Below, one piece after another: positions 34,992 to 47,435 of a stretch of DNA of 64,000 nucleotides. Made by a program: the position numbers and the translations under genes. The notes beneath the pieces were generated by a model that was not told where the DNA came from, searched no databases, and worked only from the letters and a program-made list of their open reading frames with translations. Source of the stretch: Labilithrix sp. (lineage in GTDB: Bacteria; Myxococcota_A; Polyangia; Polyangiales; Polyangiaceae). Each line of letters opens with the position of its first letter. The first letter of the stretch is position 1. Location: NCBI GenBank assembly GCA_019637175.1, contig JAHBWD010000012.1, positions 1 to 64,000 on the forward strand, in the 5' to 3' direction.

Positions 34992-36020
34992 ATGTCGAAG
35001 CGGCACCTCCTCCTCGCAGCGCTCATCGGATCGAGCGCGCTCCTCGCGTGCAAAGACAAGCCGGCAGACGCCACCGCGAGCGCCGCACCGACGACGCCGT
35101 CCGCGACGGCGAGCGCCACGCCGAAAGCCGCGGACTCCGCGGCCGAAGGCAGCAAGGGCGAAGGCGCCGACAAGGGCGAAAAGGGCGAGCGCGGCGATCG
35201 GCATCGCGGGCGATGGGGCGGGCCCGGCGCGATCCTCTTTCGTGCGGCGAAGGGCGCCGAGCTGAAAGACGATCAGAAGGCGAAGGTCGAGGCCGCGGAG
35301 AAGACCGCGAAGACCGGCGCGGAAGCGGCGGTGAAGGACGCGACGAAGGAGGCGGTGAAGGGCCTCCACGACGATCTCGTCGCCGGCATCAAGGCGGGCA
35401 AGATCGACGCGGCGAAGCTCGAGCCGCGCTACGCGGCGCTCGAGAAGGGCGCGAAGGCGGAGCTCGAGAAAGACGCCGAGGCGCTCAACGCGCTCCACGC
35501 GGCGCTCGAGCCGGCGCAGCGCAAGGCCGCGGTCGCGTCCATCCGCACGAAGGAGGCCGCGCGCGATCAGCGCATCGCCGATCGCAAGGGCAAGGAGGCT
35601 CCGGCCGCGAAGGAAGGCGAAGGCAAAGAACGTCGCCGCGGCAAGAGCCACGTCGATCGCCTCGTCGGCGATCTCGAGCTCGACGCCGAGCAGCAGAAGA
35701 AGGTCGAGGCGCTCCAGCCGAAGGACGACGCGCACGCCGCGCGCCGCGCGGACATGAAGAAGCAAAACGACGCGCTCCTCACGGCGTTCGAGAAAGACAC
35801 GTTCGACGCGAAGAAGCTCGAGCCGTTCGACGGAAAGAAGGCGCGCGCGCCGCTCGAGGAGCAGGCGAAGCTCTTGAGCGCGCTCTTGCCGATCCTGAAG
35901 CCGGAGCAGCGCGAGAAGCTCGCGGCGAAGATGGAGAAGGGCCCGTCGCCCCACGGCCGCCGCGCAGCCATCGATCACGACCGCGACGACGACGACGACG
36001 ACGACAAGGGCGAGAAATAG
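34992..36020 (+). CDS. Spy/CpxP-like (LTxxQ) helical lipoprotein
   Basis: A 342-residue lipoprotein (lipobox LLAC). The mature region is almost all charged helix, with two halves each ending in LTxxQ-like motifs (LEPAQRKAAVASI, LDAEQQKKVEAL, LKPEQREKLAAKM). These are characteristic of the Spy/CpxP family of periplasmic chaperones. The length is about twice that of Spy, suggesting an internal duplication. The tail is acidic (a run of Asp after DHDRD), which could bind cations. It may help protein folding under envelope stress, with the DUF4142 gene divergent beside it. Confidence 0.72.
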   Translation: MSKRHLLLAALIGSSALLACKDKPADATASAAPTTPSATASATPKAADSAAEGSKGEGADKGEKGERGDRHRGRWGGPGAILFRAAKGAELKDDQKAKVEAAEKTAKTGAEAAVKDATKEAVKGLHDDLVAGIKAGKIDAAKLEPRYAALEKGAKAELEKDAEALNALHAALEPAQRKAAVASIRTKEAARDQRIADRKGKEAPAAKEGEGKERRRGKSHVDRLVGDLELDAEQQKKVEALQPKDDAHAARRADMKKQNDALLTAFEKDTFDAKKLEPFDGKKARAPLEEQAKLLSALLPILKPEQREKLAAKMEKGPSPHGRRAAIDHDRDDDDDDDKGEK

Positions 36021-36023
36021 AGG

Positions 36024-36773
36024 CTAGCGCTTCTTCTTCTTGGCGCGCGCCTGGAGGCTCGCCATCTTGCCCGACTCGAGGAGCTTGCGGAGGGCGCGCT
36101 CCATCTCGCGGCCGAAGATGACGCGCACCGCCTCGAGGCCGGTCGGGCGCAGCGCTTGGAACATCGCCGCGACGTCGGTGACCTCGATCGCGCCTTCGCT
36201 CGCGCGCCTGACGAAGAGCTCGACGAGATCGGCCGCCGTCCGCGCCATGTGCTTCTTGACGACTTCGGCGCCCTTGAGGCCCGTGTCGAGATCGATCCCC
36301 GCGGCCTCGAGCTTCATCGCGACGTTGAGGAGCGCGGGGCTGAGCAGCAGGAGGACCTCGCCGCGGCGCTCGAGGAGTCGCAAGCGGAGCAGATCGGCGA
36401 TGAGCCCGGGGCGCTTCACGCCGGCGAGCTCGTAGAGCTCGGCCTCCGTGACGGTGCGCGGGTGATCGTTCGCCCACGACGTCTGGAGCTGCTGCTCGAT
36501 GCCGAGCCACTCGGCGAGATCCGTCTCGCCCTTGTCGATGCTCGTCAAGAGATCGCGGATCGCGTCGATGCTGAGGCCGCGATCCTGGAGCTGCGCGATG
36601 AGCTCGAGGCGCTCGAGGTGCTGCGGGCCGTAGTACGCGACGCGCCCGCGGATCGTGGGCGCCATGAGCGCGCCGCGCGACTGGTAGAAGCGGATCGTCC
36701 GGCTCGGCACGCGCGACTCGGCCGCGATCTCGTCGATCGTGAGCTCGCCGCGCGTGGTCGACTCCGACGTCAT
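36024..36773 (-). CDS. MerR family transcriptional regulator
   Basis: A 249-residue regulator. The N-terminal MerR winged helix is clear: LTIDEIAAESRVPSRTIRFYQSRGAL, then IRGRVAYYGPQHLERLELIAQLQDRGLSIDAIRDLL. The remaining ~160 residues form an all-helical effector domain without Cys, so metal sensing is unlikely; a lipid or small-molecule ligand is possible. The start lies 10 nt after the desaturase stop and has its own TAGTAT -10. It is the natural candidate to bind the palindrome at 37972-37989. Confidence 0.88.
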   Translation of the reverse strand: MTSESTTRGELTIDEIAAESRVPSRTIRFYQSRGALMAPTIRGRVAYYGPQHLERLELIAQLQDRGLSIDAIRDLLTSIDKGETDLAEWLGIEQQLQTSWANDHPRTVTEAELYELAGVKRPGLIADLLRLRLLERRGEVLLLLSPALLNVAMKLEAAGIDLDTGLKGAEVVKKHMARTAADLVELFVRRASEGAIEVTDVAAMFQALRPTGLEAVRVIFGREMERALRKLLESGKMASLQARAKKKKR

Positions 36774-36780
36774 GCCGGCG

Positions 36781-36786
36781 ATACTA
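36781..36786 (-). promoter_or_regulatory. -10 element TAGTAT of the MerR gene
   Basis: Minus-strand TAGTAT overlaps the desaturase stop codon and ends 7 nt before ATG 36773, suggesting independent transcription of the regulator. Confidence 0.4.
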
Positions 36787-37905
36787 CGCCATCTCGCGGA
36801 TGACCTGGCGCACGCCGCCGGGCTGCCGCGACAGCGCCGCGACGTGGGCGAGCGCCTTCTTCAGTGTGCGGCCCCAGGTGTCGGTCTTGTAGGGAACGCC
36901 GTGGCGCTCGCAGATCGCCCGGACCTCGGGCGCGATCTCACGGAGGCGATGGGGCGGCAGCGTCGGGAAGAGGTGGTGCTCGATCTGGCGATCGAGGCCG
37001 CCGCAGAGGATCGAGATCGGGCGGCTCACCTCGTAGTCGTTCGTCGCGGCCACCTGCATCGCGTACCACTGGCCGCGGCCGCGCGCCTTCGTCGCGATCG
37101 CGTAGCTCGCGACGTCGTGACCGACGTGACCGCAGTAGATGGTCGCCGCGGAGTAGACGTCGCGCATCGTCTCCGCGAGCCAGTTGCCGAGGAGCACCTT
37201 CCACCAGAACGGCCCCGCGAGCAGCGGAAAGAAGACGTAGTTCTTCAGGTAGTACGGCACGTACTTGCGGAGCGTGCGCTTCCAGGCGAGCCGCTTGCTC
37301 TCGGGAGACCGGTCGGGCAGTACGTCGAGCTTCGTCGCGATGCCGTTGTCCGAGAAGACGTCGTTGAGCCCCGTGAAGTGGAGGTTCATCAAGAACGCGA
37401 AGTTCGGAAAGAGGATCCCGAGGGTGAACGGGAGCTGGAAGCGATGGTGCCACGCGTGCGGCGTCTGCTCGGTGAGGCGCACCGGGCCGAAGTGGATGTC
37501 GGGATCGCGGCCGGCGACGTTGGTGTTGCCGTGGTGCCGGACGTTGTGCCCTTCGCGCCACGACTCTTCGTCGATGGGCGTGTCCCACCGGAACGTCCGC
37601 GAGCGGAACCCTTCGGCGCCCTCGAGCCGATCGTAGGCGCCGTGGAGCGCCGTGTGACCGACCTCCGTCGCCTGGAGCTGCTTGTGGATCCACAGCGCCC
37701 CGACCCCGAGGAAGAACGTGATCGGCTCGGGGCTCACGTGGATCAAGACTCGCCCGGCGATCTCCATCGCCCGCGAGAAACGATTCAGCCGCTTGACGTA
37801 CCTCACGTCTTCCTCGCCCATGCGGGCGAGCACACGGCGCTTCACATCATCGAGCTCTTCGCCGAACGCACGAAGCCGCTCATCGTTGCTCGCAACGACG
37901 TCCAT
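36784..37905 (-). CDS. membrane fatty acid desaturase
   Basis: A 373-residue integral membrane di-iron desaturase. The three His boxes are present: HTALH (84-88), HNVRHH (120-125) and QIEHH (307-311). The last, with Gln in place of His, is the pattern of front-end/acyl-lipid desaturases. Hydrophobic pairs lie around residues 50-75 and 155-230. It introduces double bonds into membrane lipids. ATG 37905 has AGGAG 7 nt upstream and is preferred to a start 10 codons further up. Transcription probably starts from the promoter at 37962-37990, with the MerR gene downstream in the same direction. Confidence 0.9.
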   Translation of the reverse strand: MDVVASNDERLRAFGEELDDVKRRVLARMGEEDVRYVKRLNRFSRAMEIAGRVLIHVSPEPITFFLGVGALWIHKQLQATEVGHTALHGAYDRLEGAEGFRSRTFRWDTPIDEESWREGHNVRHHGNTNVAGRDPDIHFGPVRLTEQTPHAWHHRFQLPFTLGILFPNFAFLMNLHFTGLNDVFSDNGIATKLDVLPDRSPESKRLAWKRTLRKYVPYYLKNYVFFPLLAGPFWWKVLLGNWLAETMRDVYSAATIYCGHVGHDVASYAIATKARGRGQWYAMQVAATNDYEVSRPISILCGGLDRQIEHHLFPTLPPHRLREIAPEVRAICERHGVPYKTDTWGRTLKKALAHVAALSRQPGGVRQVIREMA

Positions 37906-37961
37906 GAACGCTCCTCTCGCGGCGACCCGCGCCACGGCGCAGGTCGGTCAACGGTGAGTCA

Positions 37962-37990
37962 TTCATAACTGTGACAGTGCAAACTGTCAA
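37962..37990 (-). promoter_or_regulatory. strong sigma70 promoter with embedded palindromic operator
   Basis: On the minus strand TTGACA (37985-37990) and TATGAA (37962-37967) are separated by 17 nt. A perfect inverted repeat TGACAGT-GCAA-ACTGTCA (37972-37989) overlaps the -35 and most of the spacer. A repressor or MerR-type activator bound there would control the desaturase. The 118-nt gap from 37906 holds nothing else I recognise. Confidence 0.78.
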
Positions 37991-38023
37991 GGTTGCCCGC
38001 CGCGCTTTTTCGCGTCGCGGGGC

Positions 38024-38626
38024 TCAGATCCGCTCGAAGAGCGCGTAGAGGAAGGACTGGCTCGCGCCCGACGGCGTGCGATGAAGGTGCGCGCGCGCGT
38101 CAGTCAGGCGGAGCACGTCGCCGAGCTCTTTGGCGAGGGTCATCGCCGAATAGCGCTGCACCGGCAGGCCGCTGCAACGCTCGGGGCCGTCGAGCGCGAA
38201 GGTCGCGACGATCGCCTTGCCTCCAGGCCCGAGCGCGGCGGCGAGCGCGCGTTTGTACGCGGCGCGATCCGCCTCGGAGACGAGGAAGTGGAACGCGGCG
38301 CGATCGTGCCAGAGCGCGTACGTGCGCGAGGGCGTCCAATGCGTGACGTCGCTCACGACGTAGTGGACGCGCGACGCGTGCGCCGCGAGGCGCGCGCGAG
38401 ACGCAGCGAACGCGCTCTCGGCGACGTCGAGGAGCGTGACGTCGAGGTGGCCGCGCGCGAGCAGCGCGTCGACGAGCGTGGAAGCGCCCGCGCCCACGTC
38501 GACGATCGGCCCGTCGAGACGAAGCCCCGCGCGCGTCACGAGATCGAGCGACAGCGCGGGCGATGCCTCGAACCAGCTGACCTCCGCCGGCGCCTTCCGC
38601 GCGTAGACGTCGTCCCAGTGGCTCAC
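38024..38626 (-). CDS. class I SAM-dependent methyltransferase, P450-coupled
   Basis: A 200-residue methyltransferase. It begins SHWDDVYARKAPAEVSWFEASP. Motif I is IVDVGAGASTLVDALLARG, the motif-II acid is in VTLLDVAESA, and HDRAAFHFLVSEADRAAYKRAL matches thiopurine-like/TehB small-molecule methyltransferases. The GTG start overlaps the P450 stop in GTGA, so the two are translationally coupled. The substrate is unknown. Third gene of the exporter-P450-methyltransferase operon. Confidence 0.82.
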   Translation of the reverse strand: MSHWDDVYARKAPAEVSWFEASPALSLDLVTRAGLRLDGPIVDVGAGASTLVDALLARGHLDVTLLDVAESAFAASRARLAAHASRVHYVVSDVTHWTPSRTYALWHDRAAFHFLVSEADRAAYKRALAAALGPGGKAIVATFALDGPERCSGLPVQRYSAMTLAKELGDVLRLTDARAHLHRTPSGASQSFLYALFERI

Positions 38627-40050
38627 GCGCGCAACCTCACGCGCATCGGCATGCCGCCGCGCGGACGGAGCGTCGCCGAGGCCTCGGGCGTGGCGCCCTC
38701 GGGATCGACGAGCTCGAGATCGGCGTGATGGAGCAGCGTCGCGAGCACGAGCGGGCCCTCCATGAGCGCGAAGTGGTTGCCGATGCACGTCCGCGGGCCC
38801 GCGCTGAAGGGGATGAACGAGTTGCGGTGGCGCTTGGCCTCCTCCTCCGGCGTCCATCGCTCGGGATCGAAGCGGCTCGGATCGGCGAAGAGCGACGCGC
38901 GCCGATGGAGCGCCCACGGGCTCACGAGCACGACGGTGCCGCGCGGAAGCTCGTACGGACCGATCTCGACGCGCGCGATGGTGACGCGACCGAACAGATA
39001 CACCGACGGATAGAGGCGCATCGCCTCCTTGAAGACCCGGAGCGACAGAGGCAGCTTCGGCAGATCGTCGTGGCGCGGCACGCGCCCGATCGCAGAAACC
39101 TCGGCCCGCACGCGCGCGAGGACGTCGGGGTGCTGCGCGAGGAGCATGAGCGACCACGCGAGCGCGTTGGCCGTCGTCTCGTGGCCGGCGACGAAGAGCG
39201 TGAGGACCTCGTCGCGCACCTGACGCTCGTCCATCGGCTCGCCGTCTTCGCTCCGCGCCGCGAGCAAGAGGCTCAACAGATCGCGGCGCTCGCGCGGGCT
39301 GTCGTGACGATCGGCGATCATCCGCGCGACGCGACGCTCGAGGACGTCGAGCGCCTTCTGGAGCGCGCGAGATCGCTCGCCGGGCCACAAGATGGGCTCT
39401 TCGGCGCGCTCCGCGAGGGCGCGCAGGCCGCCGGCGAGCCGCGCGCCCGGCGCCTTGTCGGAGATCATCTCGAGCGCGAGCTTCACCCGCGACTGCACGA
39501 TGAGCGTCAGGCTGCTCGACTCGTCGCCCGCCCAGTCGAGCGCGGTGGTCAAGGCCTCGCCGAGCTCGTCCGACTCTTCGAACATGTCGACGTCGAAGAG
39601 CGTGCGACCCGCGATGGCCATCGCGATGCGCGTCGTCTCGCGCGCGATGTCGACGACGTCGCCGTCGCGCCAGGTCGCCGCGGCGCGCACCGCCGACGAG
39701 GTCATGTCGTCGGCGAAGTGCGTGAGGTTCGCCGGCTGGAAGAGCGGCGACATGAGCTTGCGTTGGCGGCGCCAGAGATCGCCCTCGCTCGTGAAGAGCC
39801 CCTGCCCCGCCAGCGGACGGAGCGCGGTGCGCAGCACGGGCGACTTCTCGAACGCCTTCGCCTTGGCGACGAGGACGTCGTGGATGAGCTCCGGCGTGTT
39901 CACCAGAATGACGGTGCCGATCACGAACGGCAGGCGCCCGATGTCGCCGCACTGGTCGTTGAACCTGAGCAGGGCGCCGAGGCGGTCGGCGTTCATGCGG
40001 AGCTGCTGGCCGAACGACGCGAACGTCGGGATGTCCGTGAGCTGCTTCAC
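38623..40050 (-). CDS. cytochrome P450
   Basis: A 475-residue P450. The haem-thiolate loop is FSAGPRTCIGNHFA with Cys422. The I-helix has AGHETT (288-293), the ExxR pair is EAMR (342-345), and the PERF region reads FDPERW. Overall it resembles the CYP102-like/CYP4-like group that oxidises fatty acids or terpenoids, but the substrate cannot be deduced. Its redox partner is not adjacent. The GTG start is fixed by TAGTCT 7 nt upstream. It lies 10 nt after the ABC transporter gene. Confidence 0.92.
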   Translation of the reverse strand: MKQLTDIPTFASFGQQLRMNADRLGALLRFNDQCGDIGRLPFVIGTVILVNTPELIHDVLVAKAKAFEKSPVLRTALRPLAGQGLFTSEGDLWRRQRKLMSPLFQPANLTHFADDMTSSAVRAAATWRDGDVVDIARETTRIAMAIAGRTLFDVDMFEESDELGEALTTALDWAGDESSSLTLIVQSRVKLALEMISDKAPGARLAGGLRALAERAEEPILWPGERSRALQKALDVLERRVARMIADRHDSPRERRDLLSLLLAARSEDGEPMDERQVRDEVLTLFVAGHETTANALAWSLMLLAQHPDVLARVRAEVSAIGRVPRHDDLPKLPLSLRVFKEAMRLYPSVYLFGRVTIARVEIGPYELPRGTVVLVSPWALHRRASLFADPSRFDPERWTPEEEAKRHRNSFIPFSAGPRTCIGNHFALMEGPLVLATLLHHADLELVDPEGATPEASATLRPRGGMPMRVRLRA

Positions 40051-40060
40051 GGCCCAGAGA

Positions 40061-41830
<1,770 letters not shown>

Positions 41831-41910
41831 CCATGGAATCTTTAGCAACGGTCCGGCGCGGGCGCGAGGCCGCTCGGCAAGAGCTCAGCAGGTGGCGAAT
41901 CCGCGCGTGC

Positions 41911-41916
41911 TAGCAT
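41911..41916 (+). promoter_or_regulatory. -10 element TAGCAT of the kinase gene
   Basis: TAGCAT lies 12 nt before ATG 41929, predicting a leader of about 5 nt. Confidence 0.35.
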
Positions 41917-41928
41917 CGACGCTCGACG

Positions 41929-43443
41929 ATGACCGCCGACGGCACGCAGACGCAGGAGGCCGAGGACGAGTCGGCCGACGCGACGCCGACCGTCGACGCC
42001 GCGCGCCTCGCCGAGCGCCTAGGGCGCTATCAGCTCGTTCTCCCGCTCGCGCAGGGCGGCATGGGCCTCGTGTTCGCCGCGCGCCTCGTCGGCAACCACG
42101 GCGTCGAGCGCCTCGTCGCGATCAAGACGCTGCGGCCGATCACTTCGAAGAGCGATCGCGCCGCGCTCTTGCGCGAGGCGAAGCTGACGGCGCGCCTGCA
42201 TCATCGCAACGTCGTCGCGACGATCGATCTCGGCGAGGTCGACGACGTTCCGTACGTCGTGATGGAGCTCATCGACGGCGTCCCTCTCTCGCGGCTCCTC
42301 TCCGCGATCGAGAAGCGGCGCGACCTCATCGCGCCGGAGCTCGCGGGGTGGATCGTGATGCAGGCCGCGCTCGGCCTCCACGCCGCTCACGAGCTCGCCG
42401 ACGCCGACGGCAAGCCGCTCCACCTCGTGCATCGCGACGTCTCCCCGCAGAACATCCTCATCTCCGTCGACGGCGAGGTGAAGATCGCCGACTTCGGGAT
42501 CGCGAAGTTCGCGGGACGCGAAGAGTCGACGGCGACCGGCGTCGTCAAGGGCAAGTTCGCGTACATGTCGCCGGAGCAGGCGGGGAGCGCGGAGCTCGAT
42601 CGCCGCTCCGACGTCTTCGCGCTCGGCGTCGTCTTGTGGGAGGCGCTCACCGGCGCGAGGGCGTTCCACTCGGAGACGCCGGCGCGCACGATCATGCGCG
42701 TGCTCGAGCACACGCCGAAGAAGCCGCTCGACGTGAGGCCCGAGGTCGGCGAGGAGCTCTCGGCGATCACGATGCGGTGCATGGCCAAGGATGCCGACGC
42801 GCGCTTCGCCTCCGCCGCGGCGGTGGCCGAGGCGCTCCGCGGCGCGCTGCGCACGCGCGGCGCGCCGGTCGACGAGGGCGATCTCGCGAGCCTCGTGAAG
42901 ACGCACTTCGGCGACGAGCGCACGAAGTTCATGGATCGCCTCCGCACCGAGTACCTCGACACCGACGGTACGACGCGCACGCTGACGCCTCAGCCCGAAC
43001 CGAGCGCGGTCATGTCGGTGAGCTCGGGCGCGCGCGCGGCGCCGGCGACGAGGCCGCGATCGCGGCTCTCGCTCGCGATCGCGGCCGGCGCGCTCGGGAT
43101 CGGCCTCGTCGGGTGGCAGCTCGCGAAGCCGTCCGCAGACAAAGGAGAGAAGAAGCCGGCGACGGCGGCGAGCGACTCCGTCGCCGAGGCCGTGACCTCG
43201 ACGGCCACCGCGACGCCGAGCGCGAGCGTCGCGCCCGTCGAGTCGCCCGCGCCGAGCGCGATCGCGTCGGCCCCGCCGAGCGCGTCGATCGCGACGATCG
43301 CGAGCCCGCCGCGCCCGGCGCCGCGCAAGCCGCCTCCCCCGCCGAAGCCTTCGGCCGCGCCCGCCGAGCCCGCTGCGCCCGCGGCGAGCGTCGCGCCGCC
43401 GCCCAAGCCGCCCGCCCCCGGCCAGCCCTTCGACTCTCTCTGA
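41929..43443 (+). CDS. membrane Ser/Thr protein kinase (Hanks type)
   Basis: A 504-residue protein. The kinase domain (about 33-310) has Gly loop AQGGMG, Lys66 in VAIK, the catalytic loop HRDVSPQN with Asp170 (the Ser/Gln variant common in myxobacteria), DFG at 188-190 and APE-like SPEQ. One transmembrane helix is at about 381-397. The extracytoplasmic tail (about 400-504) is Ala/Pro/Ser-rich, with no recognised sensor domain. Kinase residues are intact. It is divergent from the ABC exporter and convergent with the TPR protein gene. Confidence 0.93.
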   Translation: MTADGTQTQEAEDESADATPTVDAARLAERLGRYQLVLPLAQGGMGLVFAARLVGNHGVERLVAIKTLRPITSKSDRAALLREAKLTARLHHRNVVATIDLGEVDDVPYVVMELIDGVPLSRLLSAIEKRRDLIAPELAGWIVMQAALGLHAAHELADADGKPLHLVHRDVSPQNILISVDGEVKIADFGIAKFAGREESTATGVVKGKFAYMSPEQAGSAELDRRSDVFALGVVLWEALTGARAFHSETPARTIMRVLEHTPKKPLDVRPEVGEELSAITMRCMAKDADARFASAAAVAEALRGALRTRGAPVDEGDLASLVKTHFGDERTKFMDRLRTEYLDTDGTTRTLTPQPEPSAVMSVSSGARAAPATRPRSRLSLAIAAGALGIGLVGWQLAKPSADKGEKKPATAASDSVAEAVTSTATATPSASVAPVESPAPSAIASAPPSASIATIASPPRPAPRKPPPPPKPSAAPAEPAAPAASVAPPPKPPAPGQPFDSL

Positions 43444-43462
43444 GGCGCTCTCCTTCTCGAGA

Positions 43463-44405
43463 TCAGAACGAGCCGTGGACGACGGCGCCTGTCGGGCCGA
43501 TCGCGACGGAGGGCGTGGCGTCGCTCTTGCTGCCGAAGGCCCAAACGGCGGCGGTCGCGAGCGCAAGCGTGGCCGGCAGCGCGTACGAGACGTAGTACAC
43601 CGTGCGCCACGTGTCGTACGACGACTGCGCGTCGGCGTAGCCGCTGTGCCCGCGCCCGAGCTGCTCGGCGTCGTCGCGCTTGCCGCCGGCGACGAAGAAG
43701 AGCGTGAGCGGCACCGCGAGCGAGATGGCCGTCGCCGTCGCGCCGAGGATCACGATCCGCTTCGTCGCATCCGGCGCCGGAGCGAGCGGCCTCGTCTCCT
43801 GCGGAGGAGGAGGCGGCGGAGGCGGCTCTTCGGGCGGCGACGTGTCGATGTCGACCGTCTGACCGCGCACGATCTCGAAGGTGATCGTCTTCTGCTGCTG
43901 CGTCCCGACGAAGATGTCGACGGAGTGGGGGCCCGGCGCGAGCCAGACGACGTATCCGGCGGCGCGCGGCTCGGCCATCCCGACGCGCGTGAGGATGGGG
44001 CCGCCTCGCTTCGGCGCGTGCACGTTCACCGCGCCGTACGCTTCCTGGAGCTGCGCGAGCCGCGCCTTGGCCTCGTCGGCGCGCGCCGCCAGATCGGTGG
44101 AGCCGTAGGGCTGCTGCTCCACTTGCTTGACGAACGCGGCGTAGCGCTCGATCGCCTTCGTCACGTCGCCGATCTGCTGATACGCGAGGCCGAGGTTGAA
44201 GAGGACCTTGTAGCCGCGATCTTCGCCCATCGTCGCGAGCAGGCTCTCCCACGTCGCGATCGCGGCGACGTAGTTGCCTCGCCCGTACTGCTCGAGGCCG
44301 CTCTTGAACGCCGAGTCGTGCTCCGGCGCCGGCGCCGGATCGGCGCGCGCCTCCGCCGGCGCGCCGAGCGCGCACGCGAGCGCGAGGAGCGCGGCGAGCC
44401 GAGAT

Positions 44406-44416
<11 letters not shown>
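43463..44416 (-). CDS. exported TPR protein with C-terminal membrane helices
   Basis: A 317-residue protein. It has a signal peptide (about residues 1-25), then TPR-like helices ([24 protein letters not shown] and [26 protein letters not shown]). A PEGA-like strand region ([16 protein letters not shown]) and a Pro run (PPPPPPPP) follow, with two hydrophobic segments near 220-240 and 272-292. PEGA-like pieces link envelope proteins in Myxococcota. The start overlaps the sigma54 regulator's end by 11 nt, which places it in the same operon. Confidence 0.7.
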
Positions 44417-45761
<1,345 letters not shown>

Positions 45762-45768
45762 CCTTCGA

Positions 45769-45774
45769 AGCATA
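45769..45774 (-). promoter_or_regulatory. -10 element TATGCT of the sigma54 activator gene
   Basis: Minus-strand TATGCT contains the in-frame ATG 45773, but a GTG (45761) stands 7 nt downstream, which fits a leaderless start and corrects the N-terminus. Confidence 0.5.
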
Positions 45775-45789
45775 GAGCCGACGACCTCG

Positions 45790-46569
45790 TCATGGGACCA
45801 AGAAGGGAACGACGCAATCGATCTCCAGCTGGCCGTTTTCGCCGGCGCCGAGCTCGAGCGCGGCCGGGCGCCCGATCGCGTCGCGCCAGAAGTAGTCGCC
45901 GCCCCGACCCATGGGGCCGCCTTCGCGGGGGAAGAGATCGTCGAACGTCGTCGTGCTCGCGCCGATGTCGCCGAAGGGCAGCGCCTGGCCGTCGACTACG
46001 ACGACGACGTTGATCTGCGCGGCGCCGCGCGCGCGGATCATGAGGCCGAGCCGCCCCGACGCAGGCAGATCGTCGAGCGGAACGCGGAGCGTCTCGCCGG
46101 CGCCGAGCACCGGCCCTTTGCCGTCGCACTGCGCCGCGCAGCTCGCGCAGCCGCAGATGCACGACGATCCGGTCGTCGTGCGCGCGACCGCGCGGGGGGA
46201 GAGGCACTGCGCGGAAGAAGCCTTCTGCCGCACCGCCGCCGGACAGTCGGGCGCGGGGAAGCACGTCGCCGCGCTCCGCGTGCACTCCTCGGCGGCCGTG
46301 CACTGACACGGGCGCTGCGCGCGGAGACACGCGTTCGCGTCGATCGCGCAGGTGCCGGACGCCGGCCCCATCGGTCCGCCGTCGGGTCCTTCGGAGCCGC
46401 CGGGCGGCCCTCCGGGTCCGCCCGGTCCGCCCGGTCCGCCGAGCGCGCACGCCTCGTAGACGGGACGGATCTGCGCGCACTCGGTCGCGTCGGGCAGCGC
46501 CGAGAGACACGCCGTCGACGCGACGATCGCCGCGAGGAGAACCGCGGCGATCGTCCACGATCTCGTCAC
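45790..46569 (-). CDS. collagen-like Gly/Pro-rich Cys lipoprotein
   Basis: A 259-residue lipoprotein with signal peptide ending STAC. Immediately after comes [15 protein letters not shown], a short collagen-like GGP track (about residues 43-65), then a Cys-rich segment (about 12 Cys) and a beta-rich C-terminal domain ([21 protein letters not shown] and [11 protein letters not shown]). It may be a surface protein. GTG 46569 is placed by TATCCT 6 nt upstream. Its neighbour at 46595 has a similar Gly-Pro character; the two lie 25 nt apart on the same strand. Confidence 0.6.
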   Translation of the reverse strand: MTRSWTIAAVLLAAIVASTACLSALPDATECAQIRPVYEACALGGPGGPGGPGGPPGGSEGPDGGPMGPASGTCAIDANACLRAQRPCQCTAAEECTRSAATCFPAPDCPAAVRQKASSAQCLSPRAVARTTTGSSCICGCASCAAQCDGKGPVLGAGETLRVPLDDLPASGRLGLMIRARGAAQINVVVVVDGQALPFGDIGASTTTFDDLFPREGGPMGRGGDYFWRDAIGRPAALELGAGENGQLEIDCVVPFLVP

Positions 46570-46575
46570 GTCGCG

Positions 46576-46581
46576 AGGATA
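46576..46581 (-). promoter_or_regulatory. -10 element TATCCT
   Basis: Minus-strand TATCCT ends 6 nt before GTG 46569, within the 25-nt gap between the two lipoprotein genes. Confidence 0.45.
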
Positions 46582-46594
46582 CCGCAACGCCGGA

Positions 46595-47314
46595 TCAGTT
46601 GGGCGAAGCGCTCGGCGCGGGGCCGCCGGGCTTGCCCGGCCCGCCGGGACGCGGAGGGACGCAGCACTGAAGGCGCGGCGGTCCACGGTGAGGTCCGGGC
46701 TTGCCGACGGGCGCGCCGTCGGGGCCCGCGCCTTCGCCGATCGGAGGCGCGGCCTTCGGCGGAGGTCCCTTCGGTCCCTCGGGCTCGCCGCCGTCGGGGC
46801 GATCGCACGCTCCGCCCGGCGGCGGCGGCGGCTGCATGCCGTCGAAGCCGGGGCAGAGCAGCGGAGGCAGCGCGTCGGAGCTCTCCGCGGCGTCTTCGGG
46901 GAGCGCGCCTGCTTCGTCCTTGATCGTCAGCTCCTGACATCCCTCGGGCGGCGGCGGCGGGCGCTTGGCGACGAAGCAGCGGAACGTGATGCTCTTGACC
47001 GCCTTCGCCTCGCACCCGTCGCGAACGACCTCGCGCGGCAGCGCGATCTCTCCGCCGGCGCAGAGCGCGCGCAGCTCGGCGACGCGCGGCTCCACGAGCG
47101 CCTTCGCGGCGGCGCAGGATCCGTCTTCGGTGGCGATCGTGAGCGACGCGCCGCTCTCGCTCGGAGACACCGCGAGCTCCGAGGACGCCGTGTCGGTCGA
47201 AGACGTCGACGCGTCGGAGGAGCTGCACGCGACGCCGAGCGAAGCGGCGGCGAACGTGGCGAACGTGGCGAGGGAAGCGAGACCGGCGCGGTGCGTGGAA
47301 CGAATGGCGGGCAT
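46595..47314 (-). CDS. Pro/Gly-rich lipoprotein, unknown function
   Basis: A 239-residue lipoprotein (lipobox GVAC). A Ser/Thr-rich region precedes a domain of about 90 residues with four Cys (CAAAK, LCAGG, DGCEA, FRCF). From about residue 130 the sequence is Pro/Gly-rich (PPPPPEGC, QPPPPPGG, GPHRGPP) and ends GKPGGPAPS. GAAAGGAG lies upstream of ATG 47314. It may be co-expressed with the collagen-like lipoprotein downstream. No family was recognised. Confidence 0.6.
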   Translation of the reverse strand: MPAIRSTHRAGLASLATFATFAAASLGVACSSSDASTSSTDTASSELAVSPSESGASLTIATEDGSCAAAKALVEPRVAELRALCAGGEIALPREVVRDGCEAKAVKSITFRCFVAKRPPPPPEGCQELTIKDEAGALPEDAAESSDALPPLLCPGFDGMQPPPPPGGACDRPDGGEPEGPKGPPPKAAPPIGEGAGPDGAPVGKPGPHRGPPRLQCCVPPRPGGPGKPGGPAPSASPN

Positions 47315-47435
47315 CGAAGGGCTCCTTTCGGACGGGTGAAGGCTCTTCAGCAGCGCGCGTGCCACCGCGACGCGTGTCGCCGTGCCCTCGTTTTGTTGGG
47401 AAAAGTGAAGATCCGGGCGGAGCCCGCCTCCCGCG

